Below are positions 10,496 through 20,829 of a stretch of DNA of 64,000 nucleotides, in pieces (the stretch's first letter is position 1; every line of letters begins with the position of its first letter). The stretch is taken from contig ML682030.1 of assembly GCA_007922195.1 (NCBI GenBank), forward strand, positions 744,001 through 808,000, in the 5' to 3' direction. The translations under genes and the position numbers were made by a program. This DNA is from Podocnemis expansa (taxonomy: Eukaryota; Chordata; Testudines; Podocnemididae). The notes below the pieces were generated by a model, which was not told where the DNA came from, did no database searches, and saw nothing but the letters and a program-made list of their open reading frames with translations.

Positions 10496-10760
10496 TGTAG
10501 ACACTGCATCCCTTACATCATGTTGGCTATCTAGTTAGTTTCATGCCAGGAGCCCGTATCTCCACATCTGCTCCCTCCACCATTGCTGCTCCCCACCACC
10601 ATGTCTACGCTAAAAACATAAGTTGACCCACAGTAGACCAGCTTACAACCACTATAATTACTGTGGTGGTTCATGTGCACACTACCTTCTTGGATCAGAG
10701 ATGTGCATTCTCACGAGAATCACTTTCACCGATTTAAGAGGGGGTAGTATGGGGATGTGA
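10496..10760. repeat. Second 'tctacac' family segment
   Basis: Begins with the inverse of 10003-10028 and then carries sequence like 9770-9845 ('catgtctacgctaaaaac', 'gtagaccagcttacaacc'). A further inverse piece is at about 12375-12440, just beyond family T copy 1, so this may be one element split by that transposon. The 10760-11220 stretch in between is G+C-rich and unassigned; the open frames there (10764-11204) have no family signature. Confidence 0.4.
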
Positions 10761-11489
10761 AGCTTGGTGTCTCAGCTCCATTGGCAGCTCCCTGACCCAC
10801 AGGCTTTCTGGCAGGGCTTCGCATCGCACCGCACCTCCACTGTTCACCACTGGAAGCGCATGGGGAACTGCCTGGTGCTTCTTACCTGCGATGAGTGGGA
10901 TACAGATGTCCTGGCTTCTCTGCCCCAGCCACTCCCTGCCTGGAGCTGCACAGTCCTGTCAGTTTGGAGCTGTGAAATCAGCCAAGGCTCTCAGCCAGAG
11001 CGGAGGGAGAGAAGCTGTTCTGGTTTCTTACCCCAGTTCCCAGTCAGGAGCAGAGTCTGTTCTTGCCTTGCCTCCCAGGGAAATGGTGAAGAGCTGGGCT
11101 CTAGCTGCTGGACATTGTTAGTTTCACATCTTCTTCACTGGATTGACAAGAGTGCAAATAGCCCATGTAAGAAAGAGGAGTCTATAGAGATAGTGTTTTC
11201 CTAATTATAGGGACATGAGACTTATCGTATATCATCGTGTATAAGTTGAGAATTTTGTGCCTGAAAATTGGCTTTAAAATAGGCTCTTGGCTTATACTCG
11301 AGAGAATATGGTAGACAGCCCCAGCCAGCAGTTTCTTTGACCATGCGGCAGGCTGGACCCCAGTGTTGCTGGGTGACCATCTTGGGCAGTTGGCGGGGCC
11401 TGGGGCTGGAGGAAGGAGGGGAGCCCGGCGTCTGGAGCGGCCAAGTAAGGGGGCCGGGGGGGGGGGGGGGCGCAGCCTGAACGTTGATT

Positions 11490-11750
11490 CAGGGAGACCA
11501 GGGAAGTAGCGGCAGGGACCGGAGGTTGGGGAGTTCAGGAAAGTGATGGGATGGCCGGGAGGGTTTGGAGGGGGTGTTCGGGGAGGCCAGGGAAGGGGGA
11601 GGCAGGGGTCGGGGAGTCTGGGGAAAGCGGCGGGAGGACCCAGGGTTTTTGGGGAGCCCAGGGAAGCAGCGACAGGGACCAGGGATTTGGGGAGGAGGGG
11701 CTGGCAGGCTGGGAAGAGCGGCAGCAGGGATTGGGGGGGGCAAGGGGGAA
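11490..11750 (+). repeat. Minisatellite array 1 inside family T copy 1
   Basis: Diverged repeats of roughly 50-60 bp, each a version of 'ccagggaagcagcgacaggg' followed by 'accagggatttggggag'. At least four units are visible (about 11491, 11580, 11655, 11700). A G homopolymer of about 15 lies just before, near 11455-11470. Confidence 0.6.
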
Positions 11751-11789
11751 AGGGGTGGAAAGGGTGTTGGAGAACAGGGGAGCAACAGC

Positions 11790-12140
11790 AGGGCACTGAG
11801 AAGGGAGTAGGGGGGCAGCAGTGAAGAGCCAGGGGCCAGCAGTGAGGAAAGGGCAGAGCAGGGGGGCAGCAGTGAGGGAAGGGGCAGAGCAGGGGGCAGC
11901 AGCAGGTAGCAGTGAGGGATGGGTGGAGTAGGGGGTGGCAGTGAGGAGGGGGCAATAGGAGGAGTAGAGAGCAGCAGTGAGGTCAGAGCAGGTGGGAGCA
12001 GGGGGGCAACAGTGAAGAAAGGGCAGCACAGGGGGCAGCAGCAGGAAACTGAGAAGTGAGCAGGGGCGTAGCAGGGAGGAAAGGGCACAGCAGGGGGGCA
12101 GCAGGGGTGATGGAAGTGAGGAAAGGGCGGAGCAGGAGGG
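11790..12140 (+). repeat. Minisatellite array 2 inside family T copy 1
   Basis: Tandem and partly higher-order repeats of about 25-35 bp built from 'ggggggcagcagtgaggaa' and 'agggcagagcag'. The same array recurs at 32690-33120 in copy 2 with different unit numbers and order. Confidence 0.65.
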
Positions 12141-12640
12141 CAGGAGTGAGGAATGGACAGAAGGGGGGGGACAAGGGAAAAGCAGCAGCAGAGATTTTTG
12201 GGGTAGGGAAGCTGTCAGAAACTCCAGAGGAATCCAGCAGCAGTGGGTGGGGGTTAGGAGCCAAGGCCAAAAGGGGACCTGGGCTTGTACCTGGGTCACC
12301 AATTTTAGCTTCTTTTTGGGGCTCAGAATTGGGGGATCGGCTTATACCCGAGTATATACGGTAAGTCTTTGTTGGAGGTGGAGTTATGTCACTGTAGTAC
12401 AACACTTACATCAGCAGGCTGTAGCGTAGATGCTGACCTAATAGTTTAGCCTCAACAGACTTTAGCTTTAACAACTGTTGTCTTTCGTCACAAGTGCTTC
12501 TGTAGTTGGGATCCCAGTGCAGTGGTTTTTGGAACTGTTAAGGATGGTAATGCAGATCCCTCTTAGGGTTTATAGTAGCAGACTTTCATACTATGAAAAC
12601 TTTATTTTTAAAGTCTTACCTTGTTTTAAAACCTTTCCAG

Positions 12641-12885
12641 GGGGGTAGCCATATTAGTCTATGTACAGCAAAAACAAGAGCCCTGTGACACCTTAAAGAC
12701 TAACAGATTTCTTCAGGCATAAGCATTTGTGGGCTTCAACCCATTTCATCAGACACAGTGAGGGGGTAGTTAGTGAGGAAATAGTTACAGTAATCCAAAT
12801 GGAAGACAGTGGTTGGAGCCCATGAAAGCTTATGCTTGAAGAAATTTTTTAGTCTTTAAGGTGCCGCAGGACTCTTATTCTTTTT
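12641..12885. repeat. SINE-like family S, two copies in inverted orientation
   Basis: The left arm 12678-12742 carries 'ccttaaagactaacagattt' preceded by the family head 'ggtagccatattagtct'. The right arm 12811-12874 carries the inverse, 'ttagtctttaaggtgccgca'. The arms are about 64 bp with roughly 75-80% inverse match by eye, around a loop of about 70 bp. They could arise by insertion of one copy next to another, or from a true foldback element. The same arrangement occurs at 33599-33825. Confidence 0.7.
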
Positions 12886-13606
12886 AAAAACTTTACTTCA
12901 TCTCAAAATTGTGTGCAGACCAATTGGCCATACTGTTGTCAAGTGGTTTTAAATGTAGTGGCTTTGCCATAAATAGCTTATTGACATTGCATCATTTGAA
13001 TCATGAGTGTTGGGGTGAGATATGGAGAGCATGAAGTAAAAAAAAATCTATAGCCAACCAAAGTGCATATTTCCATTTCCTTGTAATGACCTGGCATTTA
13101 CCATTAACATATTTGCTTCACAACCTGAACTGAAATGAGCTGTCATTAAGACCTTACATGTTGGAAAACAGTTTTATTGAACTGCCAGTGACATTCTAGT
13201 TTCATTTCCTTTGGAAGAGCAGAGATGTTTTGTTCTGTCCATTTGCTTTAACCATAATATTAAAAGTTGATTACCATTATCGTTATGGATCTCCAGCCAC
13301 ACTTACATTACAAGTTGCCCTTATATATTGTCCCAATGTTAACATGGGGACAAGTGTTACTTAATTAAATCTTAACTTAAATTTTATAAATATTTTTACA
13401 CTTAAAAGCCTAGTCACTTTTTCTTTTTGTTCTAAAAATAAAATCAATATTAGAGAGGAAATCATTCTGTTAAAAATATTCGCGCGCCCCCCCCCCCCCC
13501 CGTTTAGGCAAGTGCTATAATCAGTTTGTTTGAATGTTTTTGCTGAGGAAAATCACATGAGCTGTATGTTTTTGTTTGTTTGAACACTGAAATCAACAGG
13601 CTAAGA
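12886..13606. other. No gene; includes CG/C homopolymer tract
   Basis: A+T-rich DNA without recognised repeats except a CGCGCG plus C homopolymer tract near 13481-13502. Confidence 0.4.
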
Positions 13607-13745
13607 AAGGGGTTGGCAGCCTTTGCCAGCCCCCTGAACTCTCAGTAGGTGCTGGGAGTGAGGACAGCAGGGGGAGCAGCTGCAGCACTGCAGGGCCAAG
13701 AGCCCTGGGTGCTGCTGTGAATGGACACAGGGTTGCTGATGCCTG
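13607..13745. mobile_element. hAT-type MITE, family D-like, 139 bp
   Basis: Starts AAGGGGTTGGCAGCC and ends GGTTGCTGATGCCTG (inverted ends related to those at 2246-2449). It is flanked by the imperfect 8-bp duplication GGCTAAGA at 13599-13606 and GGCTAAAT at 13746-13753. The interior is G+C-rich, in contrast to the flanks. No coding capacity. Confidence 0.65.
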
Positions 13746-13753
13746 GGCTAAAT

Positions 13754-16219
13754 ACTTACCTTGATGTACCAGCACCAAGACTGGTGGAGTTTCATTAGGA
13801 ATAAATTTGACATCACAAATGAATACATTTTATTCAAAGGGAATGTTTTTGACTCTTCAGATGTTCTCCGCCTCATCCTTGGGTGATGGTTCCAGATCAC
13901 TGTATATACTATCCGTGCTGTGATCTTTTGCTTTAATGGTCTATTTATTTTACCTGTCATTTAGTTCTTCTGAGAGGAGGTTCCTGTTTTCCATAAACAG
14001 GTTATATTCTGATCCTTTTTGCTCTTTCCTAACAGTCCTCTACTAACCATATTTTAGGGGGATGACTTCACAAGGAAATACCAGAGGGTAGAATTATCCA
14101 ATGAGATAAGGCATTCGTTACCAAGAGAACAGAAGTCCCTATACAAACTAATATTTATTACATACCTCATTTATCCCATTAATCATTTTAATAGAAAAAT
14201 AAGTCTTTTTAGATGATTCTGAAATAATTTGACGTAAGCTACATAGCCCAAAGCAGAATATGATTACTTATTGTAGACGGAGCAAAGCTGTTTTTTGTTT
14301 AAAGTATGGTCAGTGACAATAATTTATGACTACTTATGACATAATGGAAATAAAAGTTCTCAGCAGTATTGTAGCCTGGTTCTTTATCGTTTGGAATTTG
14401 ATTTGGGCTTGCCAATAGATCTTGACGGAATTTGGGGTCTTGCCCAAAATCCAACTGCAGATAATTTTAAAATGAGCATGACCAGGGAAGCCCAACAGGA
14501 GTTGTTACATAGCCACTTTAATGTATTTTATAGAAACTTTTATTGCAACAAAGCATAAATAATAAGCAAAGAATTGAAAAAAGGTTAAATGAAAAAATTA
14601 ACAGCTGTATTGTAATAAACTTCTATTTGAATAGATACAAGAAATATTATGCAGCTTATGATTTAAACCATACTAAAATTTATATTTCAAATTGTTAGAA
14701 TTCATGTTAGAAAATTTATATCTCAGGTTAATATACTCACTCCTGTCCAATGGCTTAGTGGGGAGAAAAAGATGTCCATTTCTTGACTGGAGTATAGAGC
14801 TCAGCAATAACGAATACATTTGGACTGTTAAAGCAAAATCTAACTAACTAGTAGGAAGAAAGAGATTGGGCCATCACAGTTTCTTAATCTAAGAGCTGAC
14901 ACCTAGCTAAATAGACAGATAAAGAGCTAGAAGCCAGGAAAGTTAGGAAAGCCAGCAGCAGGGTTGGTCCTTTTATGTATGAGTCAGTTTGACCTTTTCC
15001 TCCTCTACCCAAGAGAACTTGTAGGGGTGCACCTGTGTTATCGATTGATGGGTTGGTGTGTGTTATTGACATGTCTTCCTTTCAGAATGTTCTTCTATCT
15101 TCCCCCTTTTTTTATTTATGGATGGGGGGGTGTTGCAGTGTTCTTTTAGATGTGTAGGGTGCAAACTGGCAAATCCCGAGTGGTTTTGCTGACTGCTGAC
15201 CTGGGTATCATGATCTAAATGTAGCCCCTGGATCTTCATATTACCGCTTATCGAACAAACAGACCTACCTGTGTCTACATATCTAATATTAGCTTATCTT
15301 CTAAGCAGCTGATGACTGTGCCCCTAGCTGTTTTGTACAAGCTCTGTATAATTCCTACACAGGCCTGTAAAGTACGTACCTGGTGTCCCAGTTTTTAATG
15401 TGAAAATGGCTATGCTAATTTATGGTAAGCCTAGAAATCTATAACAGGACTACTTAAACCTACAGAGAGAGAATATGTGTGATCTATAGATGAATGCATG
15501 CATGCAAGCCGAGCATAGGTGAAACTAGAGGCTAAATAGTTCAGAATGGAAAATAAGACAATTTGGAAACAATACATTACTGGTACAGTAGTTTTGTGTT
15601 GTTATGCAGCACCCTAGTGATAGCTGTTTTGTTTTGGTTTTCTGTCTTGCAGCTTGATGAGGAACATTCACCATAACTGTGTGCTACCGTTATGTTAAGA
15701 GTCCCAATCTTATTCGTGACTGCAGTTTTATTGGTTGTTTGCACACACCATGAAGAGATAGTTGGAGTACCTCTGGTAGGAAAGAGGATTTGTCAAAGAT
15801 GTTTTCGATCTTTTCATAGAAGGAATAGTACTCGTATCCAGCAGTGTAGTAGTATTCTTCTAACCAAGAGTACCTGCTAAGGTCAAACTAGCACAATATC
15901 CTCTGTGTGGGGTGAGATGCATATTTTGTTTGTTTTTAAGAAGAGAGTTACCAGTGGCTTAGGAAAAGTAGGAGGTCTGGAATGGAGAAAGGAGGCTGTT
16001 TTCTGTGCACAGAATGTGTTAAATTCTTTTGGCTAGTCACAGCAGAAGATGTGAAGTGTTGTGTCCCACATGAGGAGGTTCCCATGTGTGTAATTTATCA
16101 GGGAGGGTATCGTGAAACTGACACTATATTATTAACTGCTGCTAAAAGGGAGCATCTCAGGTATTCTATGGAGAGCCGTTGGGAGGTGTAACTTGTGGTT
16201 CTTGCCCAAATATATTGTA
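13754..16219. other. No recognised feature
   Basis: A+T-rich presumed intron. Short open frames at 14884-15149 and 15692-16191 have no family signature; the one at 15692 begins hydrophobic but ends after 62 codons without splice support. Confidence 0.4.
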
Positions 16220-16227
16220 CGTTACTG

Positions 16228-16396
16228 GAGTGGTTCTCAACCTTTTGTTGGACGTGGCAGCATATCATGACTGTACAGGACATGCCAACCCACCCACCCC
16301 AGGCCAAATCCAGCCATCTCCCCGGCTCTCCATGACACATTTGCTGCTGTGTGGTGACACAGTAGTGTGTCCCTACACAGTGGTTGAGAACTGCTG
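16228..16396. mobile_element. hAT-type MITE, family B
   Basis: Starts GAGTGGTTCTCAACCTTTTG and ends GTGGTTGAGAACTGCTG, flanked by an 8-bp duplication with one mismatch: CGTTACTG at 16220-16227 and CCTTACTG at 16397-16404. The interior 'gccaaatccagccatctcc' and 'ctgctgtgtggtgacacag' recurs at 28132-28308, 37142-37316 and (inverted) 41455-41631. Confidence 0.85.
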
Positions 16397-16414
16397 CCTT
16401 ACTGTATATAATAG

Positions 16415-17281
16415 GGATGCGAAAGTATTTTAAAAAAAATCACAATTAATCACAACAGTAAAAAGAAAAGCTGTATTTAATTGCAGTTTTAATCACAGTT
16501 AAACAATGGTAGAATACAAATTTATGTTTATTATAAGTCTTTTTGGATTTCTGCATTTTCCGATATTGATTTCAGTTAGAATACAGAGCACAAAGTATAC
16601 AATGGTTGCTTTATATTATTACTTTTCATTCCAAATATTTGTGCTGTAGAAAGATGAACAAAAGAAATAGTATTTTCAGTTTACCTTATACAGGTACTGT
16701 AGCGCAATGTCTTTATCCAAAAAATGCAACTTTCACATGTAGAATTGTAATTTTTTTCAATATAACTGCACTCCAAACCAAAGCATTGTTACACTTTATA
16801 CCCTTCAGTCAAAGCATGGAGGGGCGTATGAATGTTTAGCATATCCGGCATGTAAATACCTTTCAAAACTGGGTACCGTAGTGCCACACGAACACCTTTT
16901 CTCTCTTTCAGGTGACATTATGAATAAAAATCAAGCAGAATTATTTCTGATAAAGATAAACAAACTGGTTTGTCTTAGTGATGGGCTGAGCAAGAAGTAG
17001 GGCTGACTGAACTTGTATGAGGTATATAGAAAAATATTTGTTTTGCTTATCTCTTATACAGTGGAAATACTTGTAATGAAAATAATATAAAATGAGCACT
17101 GTATACTTTGTGTTCTGTGCTGTAATTGGAATCAATATATTTGAAAATGTAGAAGAACATCCAAAAGATTATAATACATTTAAATTTGTGTTCTATTACT
17201 TTTTAATGCTGCGATTAAAACTGGAATTAATTGTGACTTTTAAAAATCTAGTTAATTTGTTTTCTGTTTTTGTTCACATGC
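16415..17281. mobile_element. DNA element with long inverted arms (867 bp)
   Basis: The ends are GGATGCGAAAG and, at the right, TGTTCACATGC, an 11-bp inverted match with about two mismatches. It is flanked by an imperfect 8-bp duplication TATAATAG at 16407-16414 and ATTAATAG at 17282-17289, so a hAT relationship is plausible. Inside, the arms are long: 'agagcacaaagtatacaatg' near 16582-16603 is the inverse of 'cactgtatactttgtgttct' at about 17096-17117, and 'cacaattaatcacaac' near 16440 mirrors 'aattaattgtgac' near 17225. It is A+T-rich with no transposase. Confidence 0.65.
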
Positions 17282-17749
17282 ATTAATAGCAACAGACAAC
17301 TCAAGTACATAGTAATAACGTATTTGCTTCTAAAACTGCCATGCTCTGGTTTTAAAAAATCCTTTCACGCTGGATAATGAAAGAAATTTGAAGGAAAATA
17401 ATCACCTCTCTTAGAATTTAAGGGCCTTTCACTTAACAGTGCTCTCAATGAACCAACAACTTGAGCATCTATCTCATGCCATGTTAATCTGAAAAGCTAG
17501 AATACATTAGAAAAATTTGTGGTATCACTTCTCTAAGGATACCTTTTCCACCTGGATTTTGACTCCTAGCTTTGTGTTTGAGAACAGCCAATTGGAGTAC
17601 ACTATGGAGTCAAGAACGAGAATCTCATTGAAAAGAGATACTCAAGAATCGGCTAGCGGAGAATATTTTTCCCTTTACATCATTAATTCTTTCATCACAT
17701 TCAGTCTGTGTCCTAATATTACCCCTTCTTCCTTAATGGCATTTTAGAG

Positions 17750-18480
17750 ATGAAAACTCTTCTGTCACACAGTTGCTGCATCTCTAGAGCCTCATCCTCC
17801 ATTTTGATTATTGTAACTATCAGATCTTCCCTGGCTTCATGATACCAACGTAACCTGTTTCTGCATATGACAGTTCTCTAAGGTCACACATTTTTTGTTT
17901 GTCTGACCACCTGATCTTTCTCGTCTCTTAGTCCCTGTGCTACCACCTTCCCTTCTACATCAAGTTTGAAGCTGCAAGCTGTTATTGCTTTCAGATCTTT
18001 ACAGAATTCCTCATCTTCTTCCCCAGTTACCCAGACTTGTCTCTTTATATGTTCCCTTTCATTCTGTATGTCTGTTTCTCTCACAGCAGTTCCTATGCTG
18101 TGCCTGCATATAGAATGTCCTTCTTTGAACTGGTCCCAAAAGTCCCTCCTGATCCCATTTAAATCCCTTTTGAAGCCCAATTTGTTTTGTGACATGTACA
18201 AGAAAAAAATCCAACCAAGTCAGCTAACTTTTTGGCAATAACAAACTCCATCAAACTAGTACAAACCTTCACTTGAATAAATACAATTTTATTGATGTTG
18301 TCCCCTGTCTTTCCTGGGATGCTATCTCTTCCCTTTTACCTCAGTGGACCGTATCTGAGACATCTGCATTCTGTGTGGTGTTCCGTGGTATTGCCTCATG
18401 TCATATTATTTAGGTGTTTGAGTTATGGAGCTTGTCTTTTTATCTGCCTTGGGAACACTTTAACACACATTTCAGTGATG
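17750..18480 (+). pseudogene. Ancient L3/CR1-clade LINE remnant, 3' coding part
   Basis: 'cctcatcctccattttgatt' then 'attgtaactatcagatcttc' corresponds to the L3 segment encoding a 'H-x-LDYCNSLL-like' reading, and is followed by 'aagctgcaagctgttattgc' type sequence. It is very diverged with many stops. L3 is an old LINE shared by amniotes. The 105-codon minus-strand open frame at 17884-18201 is a shadow of it. Confidence 0.45.
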
Positions 18481-18553
18481 TAAAAAGAATAAGTGAAATT
18501 TTGTCATTCTTCCCTCCTTCCACAAGAAATAAGATGTAATTGAGCAAATTATG

Positions 18554-18770
18554 CTGTGGTTCCCAACATTTTGTCTGCTGTGGCACATGTTGCTACCTTT
18601 AATTAATTTGAGACACACCACCATATAGTTTCCAAATAAACTTATTAATATTCATGAGCCAATGAGCCAATCCAGAGCTCTTTGAGTAGTTTGTCAAAAA
18701 ACTTTGTGGCACACCTGCGCAGACCTGATGGCACATCAGTGTGCCATGGCACACTGGTTGGGAAACACTG
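18554..18770. mobile_element. hAT-type MITE, family A
   Basis: Starts CTGTGGTTCCCAAC and ends GGTTGGGAAACACTG. The interior 'tattcatgagccaatgagcc' and 'ggcacactggttggga' matches the inverted copy at 43602-43818 and both ends of the long element at 28828-29957. It is flanked by similar AATTAT sequences on both sides, giving an imperfect duplication. Confidence 0.75.
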
Positions 18771-20820
18771 AATTATAGTCTGTAATGTTTTCCTCATGTT
18801 ATTGGACTAAGCTTGTGTCCAGCAATTGAATATTCCTATGCATGAATTAGGAAGCAAGTGGCTTTCTTACCTGGGAATGGTATGTGTCTCTCTTTAAAGC
18901 ACACATCCATGTATAAAATTACATAATTTACACTGGTGAACATTTTATTTTTCCTGAGAAAGTTAAGTAGTAAAGCTAATTTAAAATGACCTGTAGGTGA
19001 TGCTGCATTTATTGCTGCAGGTTGTAATCCCAATGTTGTTTGTCATTTGAGCGGTATGCTAGTTAAATGATTGTTTTATTTCAACTCTGAAACCCTGCCT
19101 AAAGGTGTCTTTGAACTATGAGGAGTGAGCTGCTTCCCTTTCTTATCTCCATTTTGAAACCCACAACATTTATTCAGGCAATGAAACATTCATTGGTATG
19201 AAGCAATAAAAATAATTTTGTTTTTTGCACTTTGTATACTTTGTGCATTGGACAGCGCTTTGTGCATGTCTTGTTTCTTCTTCATAGTCATTTTGTACTC
19301 ATTGGTTGCTATCTGAAAGATCCACATATAGAAAAAGAGTGAAATGGAGTTGAAAAATCACTGTCAGGGTCTTGCTCGGGGGGGGGGGTAAGACTTAATG
19401 GTAAATCTATTATTATTTTAAAAAGATTTGGATCTTGAGTTTGACTCTGCTTTTAATCCAAGCAACGTTTAAGAGGAATTCGGCTTCTGATCTTAATTTT
19501 TGAACAGCAGTTAGGCCCAGGGAAATATGAGAGAAACAAAATTAAGCAAGGTCTTATCCCAGTGTTCAGCTCATGTAGCATTTAACAAACCTTGCTATTT
19601 TCTCCATTTGTTCTTTCAGCTGAATTCAAATTGAGTTAATTTGTAATTTGCAGCTTAATACTCTCCTCTTGCCTCCCTTGTACATGAACTGATTTGTTCT
19701 TGCTGTTACGTTTTTATTGAATTGCTAATAGATGTACTATACTGTCTCTTCAAATGAGCTCCATCATTCCTTGTCACACACATGCAACAGAAAAAACATA
19801 TTGATCCTTTTATATGTATATTTTTTGCTTTTTCTGGAGGGACTCAATACATTGCAAAGTGGCTAGACTCATTTCTGCCCCCAGACATCATAAAGGACCA
19901 AGTTTTAAATAACATTCTCCTTTAGCTTTCATCACAGTGCATGTGTATAAATATTTTCTCTCTTCCTTCCCTGCTTGATTACTTCTGGGCCTTGGGAGTA
20001 TGTATACTCTGCCAATTGTGTGACACAAAAAAAGTTGAATAAAAAAGTTGTCAGCTTTTGTTCTTGTAAATGACGTGGTACAAATGCACATAGTGGATTA
20101 AAATGTGTTCCCCCTGACAGAAGTTTTTCAATGTAGTGAAGTCCCCTCAGTTTTGACAAAATAACTGGCCAAGTCTTAGGACTCACATTCTGATTTTGTA
20201 ATATATTTATCAGAATAGGTTAATCTCTCTGGGTGACATTTTTCTCCCAGAATGGTATGGGTTATATTTTTTCCTTGAGTTGAAGTAAAAGATATGAGAT
20301 GGTAAATTACTTTATTCAGCAAGAAGTAGAAACAGTTTTGAGTTACCTAACAAATAATTGAGTAGTTAGTGTAAAATCATTCATTTGCAACAGCCCTAAA
20401 ATAATTTTTCATGGTCCAGGCTATAGATTTTGATTGGCAGCATGACCTAGGAGTATGTGCCTGCATTATAAAATGAACTAATTGGCACAAAGATTTCCAG
20501 CTAGCTGTATAATGTAAAAGGTATGGGCAGCTATAGAAGTGACCACGATACCAGCAGATTTATGACCACCTTTGGGATGTTAGTTGTAGTTAAGACCCTA
20601 CATATTTTGCTGCAAGCTAGACTTAATTCTGCAGTAAATGTCCTTTTTACTGTAATATCCCAGTGCAGAATTTCTCTGTAGCTTCAAGTAAACTGAGAAG
20701 GAGGCTTTTACTGAATATGAAAAATGCATAAATACATCATTTCTTAGAGTTTATTTTGATACATTCAGCTGATTTTACTCTTTACCAATATTTACAGTAT
20801 ACTGCAAATTATGTATGGAT
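18771..20820. other. No recognised feature
   Basis: A+T-rich presumed intron. There is a G homopolymer of about 10 near 19379-19388. No repeat family or exon was recognised. Confidence 0.4.
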
Positions 20821-20829
20821 AGTAGAAGT

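Larger units (their letters stand above)
11223..12363. mobile_element. TIR transposon family T, copy 1, with G-rich minisatellite core
   Basis: The left end contains CGTGTATAAGTTGAGAATTT and a second related 'cttggcttatactcgagaga' at about 11285-11307. The right end is CGGCTTATACCCGAGTATAT at 12337-12356 followed by ACGGTA. The outer ends are inverted relatives ('gtataag' / 'cttatac') with TA at both edges. The interior is two G-rich tandem arrays and no transposase. Copies at 32118-33345 (same orientation) and 41889-42483 (inverted) share ends and core. The superfamily is not assigned; the same 'accgtatatactcg.gtataagcc' ends are familiar from other reptile and frog genomes. Long proline-rich open frames on the minus strand here come from the array and are not genes. 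Confidence 0.7.

Noticed and set aside
10764..11204. 146-codon plus-strand open frame
   Set aside because: It lies in a G+C-rich stretch between transposon pieces, an alternative frame is also open, and no domain or splice context was seen.
11182..12302. Long overlapping proline/leucine-rich open frames on the minus strand (up to 257 codons), and a similar 184-codon frame at 32117-32671
   Set aside because: They are translations of G-rich minisatellite arrays inside family T. The lack of stops follows from base composition, three frames are open at once, and there is no family signature.
15692..15880. Open frame with a hydrophobic start resembling a signal peptide
   Set aside because: Only 62 codons, no homologue recognised, no promoter, polyadenylation or splice evidence; chance is the better explanation.
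17884..18201. 105-codon minus-strand open frame with many charged residues
   Set aside because: It overlaps and opposes the L3-like LINE reading on the plus strand, so it is a shadow frame.
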